A program made the position numbers and the translations under genes. DNA of 64,000 nt from assembly GCA_958298945.1 (NCBI GenBank), contig CATQJD010000005.1, positions 1,034,944-1,098,943 on the forward strand, written 5' to 3'. The DNA is from Atherix ibis. Lineage: Eukaryota; Arthropoda; Insecta; Diptera; Athericidae. This document shows positions 49,001 through 61,080 of the stretch, piece by piece. Each line of letters starts with the position of its first letter. Positions within the stretch are counted from its first letter, which is position 1. The notes below the pieces were generated by a model. The model had not been told where the DNA came from and searched no databases. It saw only the letters and a program-made list of their open reading frames with translations.

Positions 49001-51520
49001 TATGAAGTAGTATGTTTAAGAGGAATATGAAGTAGTATGTTTAAGAGGAATATGAAGTAGTATGTTTAAGAGGAATATGAAGCAGCATGTTTAAGAGGAA
49101 TATGAAGTAGTATGTTTAAGAGGAATATGATGTAGTATGCTTAAGAGGAATATGTAGTAGTATGCTTAAGAGAAATATGAAGTAGTATATTTAAGCGGAA
49201 TATGAAGTAGAATATTTAAGAGGAATATGAAGTTGTATGATTAAGAGGAATTTGAAGTAGTATGTTTAAGAGGAATATGAAGTTGTATGTTTAACATGAA
49301 AATGAAGTAGTATATTTAAGAGGATTATGAAGTAGTATGTTTAAGAGGGATATGAAGTAGTGTATTTAAGAGGAATATGAAGTAGTATATTTAAGAGGAA
49401 TATAAAATAGTATATTTAAGAGGAATATGAATTAGTATGTTTAAGAGGAATATGAAGTAGTATGTTTAAGAGGAATATGAAGTAGTATGTTTAAGAGGAA
49501 TATGAAGTAGTATGTTTAAGAAAAATATGAAGTAGTATGTTTAAGAGTAATATGAAGTAGTATGTTTAAGAGGAATTTGAAGTAGTATGTTTAAGAGGAA
49601 TTTGAAGTAATATGTCTAAGAGGAATATGAAGTAGTATGTTTAAGAGGAATTTGAAGTAGTATGTTTAAGAGGAATATGAAGTAGTATGTTTAAGAGGAA
49701 TATGAAGTAGTATGTTTAAGAGGAATATGAAGTAGTATGTTTAAGAGGAATATGAAGTAGTATGTTTAAGAGGAATATGAAGTAGTATGTTTAAAAGAAA
49801 TATGAAGTAGTATATTTAAGAGGAATATGAAGTAGTATATTTAAGAGGAATATGAAGTAGTATATGTAAGATGAATATGAAGTAGTATGTTTAAGAGGAA
49901 TATAAAGTAGTATGTTTAAGAGGAATATGAAGTAGTATGCTTAAGAGAAATATGAAGTGGTATGTTTAAGAGGAATATGAAGTAGTATGTTTAAGAGGAA
50001 TATGAAGTAGTATGTTTAAGAGGAATATGAAGTAGTATGTTTAATATGAAAATGAAGTAGTATCTTTAAGAGGATTATGAAGTGGTATGTTTAAGAGGAA
50101 TATGAAGTAGTATATTTAAGAGGAATATGAAGTAGTATATTTAAGAGGAATATGAAGTAGTATATTTAAGAGGAATATAAAGTAGTATGTTTAAGAGGAA
50201 TATGAAGTAGTATATTTAAGAGGAATATGAAGTAGTATGTTTAAGAGTAATATGAAGTAGTATGTTTAAGAGGAATATGAAGTAGTATGTTTAAGAGGAA
50301 TATGAAGTAGTATGTTTAAGAGGAATATGAAGTAGTATGCTTAAGAGGAATATGAAGTAGCATGTTTAAGAGGAATATATAGTAGTATGTTTAAGAGGAA
50401 TATGATGTAGTATGCTTAAGAGGAATATGTAGTAGTATGCTTAAGAGGAATATGAAGTAGTATATTTAAGCGGAATATGAAGTAGAATATTTAAGAGGAA
50501 TATGAAGTAGTATGATTAAGAGGAATATGAAGTAGTATGTTTAAGAGGAATATGAAGTAGTATGTTTAACATGAAAATGAAGTAGTATATTTAAGAGGAT
50601 TATGAAGTAGTATGTTTAAGAGGGATATGAAGTAGTGTATTTAAGAGGAATATGAAGTAGTATATTTAAGAGGAATATAAAATAGTATATTTAAGAGGAA
50701 TATGAATTAGTATGTTTAAGAGGAATATGAAGTAGTATGTTTAAGAGGAATATGAAGTAGTATGTTTAAGAGGAATATGAAGTAGTATGTTTAAGAGGAA
50801 TATGAAGTAGTATGTTTAAGAGTAATATGAAGTAGTATGTTTAAGAGGAATTTGAAGTAGTATGTTTAAGAGGAATTTGAAGTAATATGTCTAAGAGGAA
50901 TATGAAGTAGTATGTTTAAGAGGAATTTGAAGTAGTATGTTTAAGAGGAATATGAAGTAGTATGTTTAAGAGGAATATGAAGTAGTATGTTTAAGAGGAA
51001 TATGAAGTAGTATGTTTAAGAGGAATATGAAGTAGTATGTTTAAGAGGAATATGAAGTAGTGTGTTTAAAAGAAATATGAAGTAGTATATTTAAGAGGAA
51101 TATGAAGTAGTATATTTAAGAGGAATATGAAGTAGTATATGTAAGATGAATATGAAGTAGTATGTTTAAGAGGAATATAAAGTAGTATGTTTAAGAGGAA
51201 TATGAAGTAGTATGCTTAAGAGAAATATGAAGTGGTATGTTTAAGAGGAATATGAAGTAGTATGTTTAAGAGGAATATGAAGTAGTATGTTTAAGAGGAA
51301 TATGAAGTAGTATGTTTAATATGAAAATGAAGTAGTATATTTAAGAGGATTATGAAGTGGTATGTTTAAGAGGAATATGACGTAGTATATTTAAGAGGAA
51401 AATGAAGTAGTATATTTAAGAGGAATATGAAGTAGTATATTTAAGAGGAATGTGAAGTAGTATGTTTAAGAGGAATATGAAGTAGTATGTTTAAGAGGAA
51501 TATGAAGTAGTATATTTAAG
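49001..51520 (+). repeat. 1,275 bp (51-mer) higher-order repeat, two copies
   Basis: AGTAGAATATTTAAG at 49,206 and 50,481, TTAACATGAAAATG at 49,291 and 50,566, GTAAGATG at 49,866 and 51,141, and TTAATATGAAAATG at 50,041 and 51,316 are all exactly 1,275 bp apart. The variant order between them is conserved, including AATTTGAAGTAATATGTC. Copy 1 carries the private TATCTTTAAG substitution near 50,060. Confidence 0.88.
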
Positions 51521-52130
51521 AGGAATATGAAGTAGTATATTTAAGAGGAATATGAAGTAGTATGTTTAAGAGGAATATGAAGTAGTATATTTAAGAATAA
51601 TATGAAGTAGTATGTTTAAGAGGAATATGAAGTAGTATGTTTAAGAGGAATATGAAGTAGTATGTTTAAGAGGAATATGAAGTAGTATGTTTAAGAGGAA
51701 TATGAAGTAGTATGTTTAAGAGGAATATGAAGTAGTATATTTAAGAGGAATATGAAGTAGTATGTTTAAGAGGAATATGAAGTAGTATATTTAAGAATAA
51801 TATGAAGTAGTATGTTTAAGAGGAATATGAAGTAGTATGCTTAAGAGGAATATGAAGTAGTATGTTTAAGAGGAATATGAAGTAGTATATTTAAGAGGAA
51901 TATGAAGTAGTATATTTAAGAGGAATATGAAGTAGTATGTTTAAGAGGTATATGAAGTAGTATATTTAAGAATAATATGAAGTAGTATGTTTAAGAGGAA
52001 TATGAAGTAGTATGTTTAAGAGGAATATGAAGTAGTATGTTTAAGAGGAATATGAAGTAGTATGTTTAAGAGGAATATGAAGTAGTATGTTTAAGAGGAA
52101 TATGAAGTAGTATGTTTAAGAGGAATATGA
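51521..52130 (+). repeat. 200/175 bp repeat of the TTAAGAATAA variant
   Basis: TTAAGAATAATATGAAG occurs at 51,591, 51,791 and 51,966, intervals of 200 and 175 bp (8 and 7 monomers). The flanking units are near-consensus. This is a small local HOR still growing or shrinking by single monomers. Confidence 0.8.
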
Positions 52131-52930
52131 AGTAGTATGTTTAAGAGGAATTTGAAGTACTATGTTTAAGAGGAATATGAAGTAGTATGCTTAAGAGGAA
52201 TATGAAGTAGTATATTTAAGAGGAATATGAAGTAGAACGTTTAGGAGGAATATGAAGTAGTATGTTTAAGAGGAATATGAAGTAGTATGTTTAAGAGGAA
52301 TATGAAGTAGTATGTTAAAGAGTAATATGAAGTAGTATGTTTAAGAAGAATATGAAGTAGTATGTTAAAGAGGAATTTGAAGTAGTATGTTTAAGAGGAA
52401 TATGAAGTAGCATGTTTAAGAGGAATATGAAGTAGTATATTTTTGAGTAATATGAAATAGTATGTTTAAGAGGAATATGAAGTAATATGCTTAAGAGGAA
52501 TATGAAGTAGTATATTTAAGAGGAATATGAAGCAGTATATTTTAGAGGAATATGAAGTAGTATGTTTAAGAGGAATATGAAGTAGTATGTTGAAGAGGAA
52601 CATGAAGTAGTACTTTTAAGAGGAATATGAAGTAGTATGTTTAAGAAGAATATGAAGTAGTACTTTTAAGAGGAATATGAAGTAGTATATTTAAGCGGAA
52701 TATGAAGTAGTATATTTAAGAGGAATATGAAGTAGTATGTTTAAGAGGAATATGAAGTAGTATGTTTAAGAGGAATATGAAGCAGTATGTTTAAGAGGAA
52801 TCTGAAGTAGTATGTTTAAGAGGAATATGAAGTAGTACGTTTAGGAGGAATATGAAGTAGTATGTTTAAGAGGAATATAAAGTAGTATGCTTAAGAGGAA
52901 TATGAAGTAGTTAGTTAAAGAGTAATATGA
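52131..52930 (+). repeat. Fourth copy of the TTTGAAGTAC block
   Basis: TTTGAAGTACTATG at 52,151 lies 4,550 bp (182 units) after 47,601. The following variants (AGAACGTTTAGG, ATGTTAAAGAG, TATTTTTGAG, TAATATGCTT, AGCAGTATATTTTAG, TACTTTTAAG) keep the order of the earlier copies. A 50 bp local duplication puts TACTTTTAAG at both 52,611 and 52,661. Confidence 0.84.
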
Positions 52931-54561
52931 AGTAGTATGCTTAAGAAGAATATGAAGTAGAATGTTTAAGAGGAATATGAAGTAGTATGTTTAAGAGGAA
53001 TATGAAGTAGTATGTTTAAGAGGAATATGAAGTAGTATGTTTAAGAGGAATATGAAGTAGTTTACTTAAGAGGAATATGAAGTAGTATGTTTGAGAGGAA
53101 TATGAAGTAGTTTGTTCAAGAGGAATATGAAGTAGTATGTTTAAGAGGAATATGAATTAGTATGTTTAAGATGAATATGAAGTAGTATGTTTAAGAGGAA
53201 TATGAAGTAGTATGCTTAAGAGGAATATGAAGTAGTATATTTAAGAGTAATATGAAGCAATATATTTAAGAGGAATATGAAGTAGTATGTTTAAGAGGAA
53301 TATGAAGTAGTATGTTGAAGATGAATATAGAGTAGTATGTTTAAGAGGAATATGAAGTAGTATGTGTAAGAGGAATATGAAGTAGTATGTTTAAGAGGAA
53401 TATGAAGTAGTATATTTAAGAGGAATATGAAGTAGTATATTTAAGAGAAATATGAAGTAGTATGTTTAAGAGGAATATGAAGTAGTATTTTTAAGAAGAA
53501 TATGAAGTATTATATTTAAGAGGAATATGAAGTAGTAAATTTAAGAGAAATATGAAGTAGTATGTTTAAGAGGAATATGAAGTAGTATATTTAAGAGGAA
53601 TATGAAGTAGTATGTTTAAGAGGAATATGAAGTAGTATGTTTAAGAGGAATATGAAGTAGTATGTTTAAAAGGAATATGAAGTAGTATGTTTAAGAGGAA
53701 TATGAAGTAGTATGCTTAAGAGGAATATGAAGTAGCATGTTTAAGAGGAATATGAAGTAGTATGTTTAAGAGGAATATGATGTAGTATGCTTAAGAGGAA
53801 TATGTAGTAGTATGCTTAAGAGGAATATGAAGTAGTATATTTAAGCGGAATATGAAGTAGAATATTTAAGAGGAATATGAAGTAGTATGATTAAGAGGAA
53901 TATGAAGTAGTATGTTTAAGAGGAATATGAAGTAGTATGTTTAACATGAAAATGAAGTAGTATATTTAAGAGGATTATGAAGTAGTATGTTTAAGAGGGA
54001 TATGAAGTAGTGTATTTAAGAGGAATATGAAGTAGTATATTTAAGAGGAATATAAAATAGTATATATAAGAGGAATATGAATTAGTATGTTTAAGAGGAA
54101 TATGAAGTAGTATGTTTAAGAGGAATATGAAGTAGTATGTTTAAGAGGAATATGAAGTAGTATGTTTAAGAGGAATATGAAGTAGTATGTTTAAGATTAA
54201 TATGAAGTAGTATGTTTAAGAGGAATTTGAAGTAGTATGTTTAAGAGGAATTTGAAGTAATATGTCTAAGAGGAATATGAAGTAGTATGTTTAAGAGGAA
54301 TATGAAGTAGTATGTTTAAGAGGAATATGAAGTAGTATGTTTAAGAGGAATATGAAGTAGTATGTTTAAGAGGAATATGAAGTAGTATGTTTAAGAGGAA
54401 TATGAAGTAGTATGTTTAAAAGAAATATGAAGTAGTATATTTAAGAGGAATATGAAGTAGTATATTTAAGAGGAATATGAAGTAGTATATGTAAGATGAA
54501 TATGAAGTAGTATGTTTAAGAGGAATATAAAGTAGTATGTTTAAGAGGAATATGAAGTAGT
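52930..54561 (+). repeat. 1,625 bp (65-mer) higher-order repeat, copy 1
   Basis: Anchors TTAAGAAG at 52,941, TATGAAGCAA at 53,251, ATGAATATAG at 53,321, TTAACATGAA at 53,941 and TTAAGATTAA at 54,191 all recur 1,625 bp later. Only a few substitutions were seen, for example TTTACTTAAG versus TTTATTTAAG near 53,053. The two copies abut directly, so this is a young tandem duplication. Confidence 0.9.
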
Positions 54562-56190
54562 ATGCTTAAGAAGAATATGAAGTAGAATGTTTAAGAGGAA
54601 TATGAAGTAGTATGTTTAAGAGGAATATGAAGTAGTATGTTTAAGAGGAATATGAAGTAGTATGTTTAAGAGGAATATGAAGTAGTTTATTTAAGAGGAA
54701 TATGAAGTAGTATGTTTGAGAGGAATATGAAGTAGTTTGTTCAAGAGGAATATGAAGTAGTATGTTTAAGAGGAATATGAATTAGTATGTTTAAGATGAA
54801 TATGAAGTAGTATGTTTAAGAGGAATATGAAGTAGTATGCTTAAGAGGAATATGAAGTAGTATATTTAAGAGTAATATGAAGCAATATATTTAAGAGGAA
54901 TATGAAGTAGTATGTTTAAGAGGAATATGAAGTAGTATGTTGAAGATGAATATAGAGTAGTATGTTTAAGAGGAATATGAAGTAGTATGTGTAAGAGGAA
55001 TATGAAGTAGTATGTTTAAGAGGAATATGAAGTAGTATATTTAAGAGGAATATGAAGTAGTATATTTAAGAGAAATATGAAGTAGTATGTTTAAGAGGAA
55101 TATGAAGTAGTATTTTTAAGAAGAATATGAAGTATTATATTTAAGAGGAATATGAAGTAGTAAATTTAAGAGAAATATGAAGTAGTATGTTTAAGAGGAA
55201 TATGAAGTAGTATATTTAAGAGGAATATGAAGTAGTATGTTTAAGAGGAATATGAAGTAGTATGTTTAAGAGGAATATGAAGTAGTATGTTTAAAAGGAA
55301 TATGAAGTAGTATGTTTAAGAGGAATATGAAGTAGTATGCGTAAGAGGAATATGAAGTAGCATGTTTAAGAGGAATATGAAGTAGTATGTTTAAGAGGAA
55401 TATGATGTAGTATACTTAAGAGGAATATGTAGTAGTATGCTTAAGAGGAATATGAAGTAGTATATTTAAGCGGAATATGAAGTAGAATATTTAAGAGGAA
55501 TATGAAGTAGTATGATTAAGAGGAATATGAAGTAGTATGTTTAAGAGGAATATGAAGTAGTATGTTTAACATGAAAATGAAGTAGTATATTTAAGAGGAT
55601 TATGAAGTAGTATGTTTAAGAGGGATATGAAGTAGTGTATTTAAGAGGAATATGAAGTAGTATATTTAAGAGGAATATAAAATAGTATATATAAGAGGAA
55701 TATGAATTAGTATGTTTAAGAGGAATATGAAGTAGTATGTTTAAGAGGAATATGAAGTAGTATGTTTAAGAGGAATATGAAGTAGTATGTTTAAGAGGAA
55801 TATGAAGTAGTATGTTTAAGATTAATATGAAGTAGTATGTTTAAGAGGAATTTGAAGTAGTATGTTTAAGAGGAATTTGAAGTAATATGTCTAAGAGGAA
55901 TATGAAGTAGTATGTTTAAGAGGAATATGAAGTAGTATGTTTAAGAGGAATATGAAGTAGTATGTTTAAGAGGAATATGAAGTAGTATGTTTAAGAGGAA
56001 TATGAAGTAGTATGTTTAAGAGGAATATGAAGTAGTATGTTTAAAAGAAATATGAAGTAGTATATTTAAGAGGAATATGAAGTAGTATATTTAAGAGGAA
56101 TATGAAGTAGTATATGTAAGATGAATATGAAGTAGTATGTTTAAGAGGAATATAAAGTAGTATGTTTAAGAGGAATATGAAGTAGTATGC
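54562..56190 (+). repeat. 1,625 bp (65-mer) higher-order repeat, copy 2
   Basis: It begins where copy 1 ends (TTAAGAAG at 54,566) and diverges at about 56,191, where TTAAGAGAAA appears instead of TTAAGAAGAA. Private changes include TATGCGTAAG near 55,329 and TATACTTAAG near 55,411. There is no length change relative to copy 1. Confidence 0.9.
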
Positions 56191-59060
56191 TTAAGAGAAA
56201 TATGAAGTGGTATGTTTAAGAGGAATATGAAGTAGTATGTTTAAGAGGAATATGAAGTAGTATGTTTAAGAGGAATATGAAGTAGTATGTTTAATATGAA
56301 AATGAAGTAGTATATTTAAGAGGATTATGAAGTGGTATGTTTAAGAGAAATATGAAGTAGTATATTTAAGAGGAATATAAAGTAGTATATTTAAGAGGAA
56401 TATGAAGTATTATATTTAAGAGGAATATGAAGTAGTATGTTTAAGAGGAATATGAAGTAGAATGTTTAAGAGGTATATGAAGTAGTATATTTAAGAGGAA
56501 TATGAAGTAGTATGTTTAAGAGGAATATGAAATAGTATGTTTAAGAGAAATATGAAGTAGTATATTTAAGAGGAATATGAAGTAGTATGTTTAAGAGGAA
56601 TATGAAGTAGTACGTTTAGGAGGAATATGAAGTAGTATGTTTAAGAGGAATATAAAGTAGTATGTTTAAGAGGAATATGAAGTAGTTAGTTAAAGAGTAA
56701 TATGAAGTAATATGTTTAAGAAGAATCTGAAGTAGAATGTTTAAGAGGAATATGAAGTAGTATGTTTAAGAGGAATATGAAGTAGTACGTTTAAGAGGAA
56801 TATGAAGTAGTATGTTTAAGAGGAATATGAAGTAGTTTGTTCAAGAGGAATATGAAGTAGTATGTTTAAGAGGAATATGAAGTAGTATGTTTAAGAGGAA
56901 TATGAAGTAGTATATTTAATAGAAATATGAAGTAGTATATTTAAGAGGAATATGAAGTAGTATGTTTAAGAGGAATATGAAGTAGTATGTTTAAGAAGAA
57001 TATGAAGTAGTATATTTAAGAGGAATATGAAGTAGTATATTTAAGAGGATTATGAAGTAGTATATTTAAGAGGAATATGAATTAGTATATTTAAGAGGAA
57101 TATGAAGTAATATGTTTAAGAGGAATATGAAGTAGTATGTTTAAGAGGAATATGAAGTAGTATGTTTAAGAGGAATATGAAGTAGTATGTTTAAGAGGAA
57201 TATGAAGTAATATGTTTAAGAGGAATATGAAGTAGTATGTTTAAGAGGAATATGAAGTAGTATGTTTAAGAGGAATATGAAGTAGTATGTTTAAGAGGAA
57301 TATGAAGTAGTATGTTTAAAAGAAATATGAAGTAGTATATTTAAGAGGAATATGAAGTAGTATATTTAAGAGGAATATGAAGTAGTATATGTAAGATGAA
57401 TATGAAGTAGTATGTTTAAGAGGAATATAAAGTAGTATGTTTAAGAGGAATATGAAGTAGTATGCTTAAGAGAAATATGAAGTAGTATGTTTAAGAGGAA
57501 TATGAAGTAGTATGTTTAAGAGGAATATGAAGTAGTATGTTTAAGAGGAATATGAAGTAGTATGTTTAAGAGGAATATGAAGTAGTATGTTTAAAAGAAA
57601 TATGAAGTAGTATATTTAAGAGGAATATGAAATAGTATGTTTAAGAGGAATTTGAAGTAGTATGTTTAAGAGGAATTTGAAGTAATATGTCTAAGAGGAA
57701 TATGAAGTAGTATGTTTAAGAGGAATATGAAGTAGTATGTTTAAGAGGAATATGAAGTAGTATGTTTAAGAGGAATATGAAAAAGTATGTTTAAGAGGAA
57801 TATGAAGTAGTATGTTTAAGAGGAATATGAAGTAGTATGTTTAAGAGGAATATGAAGTAGTATGTTTAAAAGAAATATGAAGTAGTATATTTAAGAGGAA
57901 TATGAAGTAGTATATTTAAGAGGAATATGAAGTAGTATATGTAAGATGAATATGAAGTAGTATGTTTAAGAGGAATATAAAGTAGTATGTTTAAGAGGAA
58001 TATGAAGTAGTATGCTTAAGAGAAATATGAAGTGGTATGTTTAAGAGGAATATGAAGTAGTATGTTTAAGAGGAATATGAAGTAGTATGTTTAAGAGGAA
58101 TATGAAGTAGTATGTTTAATATGAAAATGAAGTAGTATATTTAAGAGGATTATGAAGTGGTATGTTTAAGAGGAATATGAAGTAGTATATTTAAGAGGAA
58201 TATAAAGTAGTATATTTAAGAGGAATATGAAGTATTATATTTAAGAGGAATATGAAGTAGTATGTTTAAGAGGAATATGAAGTAGAATGTTTAAGAGGAA
58301 TATGAAGTAGTATGTTTAAGAGGAATATGAAGTAGTATGTTTAACATGAAAATGAAGTAGTATATTTAAGAGGATTATGAAGTAGTATGTTTAAGAGGGA
58401 TATGAAGTAGTGTATTTAAGAAGAATATGAAGTAGTATATTTAAGAGGAATATAAAATAGTATATTTAAGAGGAATATGAAGTAGTATGCTTAAGAGGAA
58501 TATGAAGTAGTATATTTAAGCGGAATATGAAGTAGAATATTTAAGAGGAATATGAAGTAGTATGATTAAGAGGAATATGAAGTAGTATGTTTAAGAGGAA
58601 TATGAAGTAGTATGTTTAACATGAAAATGAAGTAGTATATTTAAGAGGATTATGAAGTAGTATGTTTAAGAGGGATATGAAGTAGTATGTTTAAGAAGAA
58701 TATGAAGTAGTATGTTTAAGAGGAATATGAAGTAGTATGTTTAAGAGGAATATGAAGTAGTATGTTTAAGAGGAATATGAAGTAGTATGTTTAAGAGGAA
58801 TATGAAGTAGTATGTTTAAAAGAAATATGAAGTAGTATATTTAAGAGGAATATGAAGTAGTATATTTAAGAGGAATATGAAGTAGTATATGTAAGATGAA
58901 TATGAAGTAGTATGTTTAAGAGGAATATAAAGTAGTATGTTTAAGAGGAATATGAAGTAGTATGCTTAAGAGAAATATGAAGTGGTATGTTTAAGAGGAA
59001 TATGAAGTAGTATGTTTAAGAGGAATATGAAGTAGTATGTTTAAGAGGAATATGAAGTAG
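56191..59060 (+). repeat. Cassette-rich satellite between HORs
   Basis: GTAAGATG markers at 56,116, 57,391, 57,941 and 58,891 are spaced 1,275, 550 and 950 bp, all multiples of 25. TTAACATGAA...GGATTATG dimers lie near 58,341 and 58,616, 275 bp apart. The TTAGTTAAAGAG and TACGTTTAGG variants near 56,611-56,690 match 52.8-52.9 kb. No other element is present. Confidence 0.82.
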
Positions 59061-60310
59061 TATGTTTAATATGAAAATGAAGTAGTATATTTAAGAGGAT
59101 TATGAAGTGGTATGTTTAAGAGGAATATGAAGTAGTATATTTAAGAGGAATATAAAGTAGTATATTTAACAGGAATATGAAGTATTATATTTAAGAGGAA
59201 TATGAAGTAGTATGGTTAAGAGCAATATGAAGTAGAATGTTTAAGAGGTATATGAAGTAGTATATTTAAGAGGAATATGAAGTAGTATATTTAAGAGGAA
59301 TATGAAGTAGTATTTTTAAGAGGAATATGAAATAGTATGTTTAAGAGAAATATGAAGTAGTATATTTAAGAGGAATATGAAGTAGTATGTTTAAGAGGAA
59401 TATGAAGTAGTACGTTTAGGAGGAATATGAAGTAGTATGTTTAAGAGGAATATAAAGTATTATGTTTAAGAGGAATATGAAGTAGTTAGTTAAAGAGTAA
59501 TATGAAGTAGTATGTTTAAGAAGAATCTGAAGTAGAATGTTTAAGAGGAATATGAAGTAGTATGTTTAAGAGGAATATGAAGTAGTACGTTTAAGAGGAA
59601 TATGAAGTAGTATGTTTAAGAGGAATATGAAGTAGTTTGCTCAAGAGGAATATGAAGTAGTATGTTTAAGAGGAATATGAAGTAGTATGTTTAATATGAA
59701 AATGAAGTAGTATATTTAAGAGGATTATGAAGTGGTATGTTTAAGAGGAATATGAAGTAGTATATTTAAGAGGAATATAAAGTAGTATATTTAAGAGGAA
59801 TATGAAGTATTATATTTAAGAGGAATATGAAGTAGTATGGTTAAGAGCAATATGAAGTAGAATGTTTAAGAGGTATATGAAGTAGTATATTTAAGAGGAA
59901 TATGAAGTAGTATATTTAAGAGGAATATGAAGTAGTATGTTTAAGAGGAATATGAAATAGTATGTTTAAGAGAAATATGAAGTAGTATATTTAAGAGGAT
60001 TATGAAGTAGTATGTTTAAGAGGAATATGAAGTAGTACGTTTTGGAGGAATATGAAGTAGTATGTTTAAGAGGAATAGAAAGTAGTATGTTTAAGAGGAA
60101 TATGAAGTAGTTAGTTAAAGAGTAATATGAAGTAGTATGTTTAAGAAGAATCTGAAGTAGAATGTTTAAGAGGAATATGAAGTAGTATGTTTAAGAGGAA
60201 TATGAAGTAGTACGTTTAAGAGGAATATGAAGTAGTATGTTTAAGAGGAATATGAAGTAGTTTGCTCAAGAGGAATATGAAGTAGTATGTTTAAGAGGAA
60301 TATGAAGTAG
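59060..60310 (+). repeat. 625 bp (25-mer) higher-order repeat, two tandem copies
   Basis: TTAATATGAAAATG at 59,066 and 59,691, and TTTGCTCAAG (TCAAG at 59,641 and 60,266), are each 625 bp apart. Substitutions distinguish the copies, for example TATTTTTAAG at about 59,311 versus TATGTTTAAG at about 59,936, and TACGTTTAGG versus TACGTTTTGG. The period is the same as the inner repeat at the left end of the window, but the variants are unrelated. Confidence 0.88.
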
Positions 60311-61080
60311 TATGTTTAAGAGGAATATGAAGTAGTATATTTAATAGAAATATGAAGTAGTATATTTAAGAGGAATATGAAGTAGTATGTTTAAGAGGAA
60401 TATGAAGTAGTATGTTTAAGAAGAATATGAAGTAGTATATTTAAGAGGAATATGAAGTAGTATATTTAAGAGGAATATGAAGTAGTATATTTAAGAGGAA
60501 TATGAAGTAGTATATTTAAGAGGAATATGAAGTAATATGTTTAAGAGGAATATGAAGTAGTATGTTTAAGAGGAATATGAAGTAGTATGTTTAAGAGGAA
60601 TATGAAGTAGTATGTTTAATAGGAATATGAAGTAGTATGTTTAAGAGGAATATGAAGTAGTATGTTTAAGAGGAATATGAAGTAGTATGTTTAAGAGGAA
60701 TATGAAGTAGTATGTTTAAGAGGAATATGAAGCAGTATGTTTAAAAGAAATATGAAGTAGTATATTTAAGAGGAATATGAAGTAGTATATTTAAGAGGAC
60801 TATGAAGTAGTATATGTAAGATGAATATGAAGTAGTATGTTTAAGAGGAATATAAAGTAGTATGTTTAAGAGGAATATGAAGTAGTATGCTTAAGAGAAA
60901 TATGAAGTGGTATGTTTAAGAGGAATATGAAGTAGTATGTTTAAGAGGAATATGAAGTAGTATGTTTAAGAGGAATATGAAGTAGTATGTTTAATATGAA
61001 AATGAAGTAGTATATTTAAGAGGATTATGAAGTGGTATGTTTAAGAGGAATATGAAGTAGTATATTTAAGAGGAATATAA
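60311..61080 (+). repeat. Satellite with one cassette copy
   Basis: TTTAATAGAAATATG near 60,342, matching about 56,925, is followed by near-consensus units and a complete cassette (GTAAGATG 60,816; TTAATATG 60,991). It ends in AGTAGAATATTT, which starts the 200 bp HOR zone. Only satellite is present. Confidence 0.8.
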
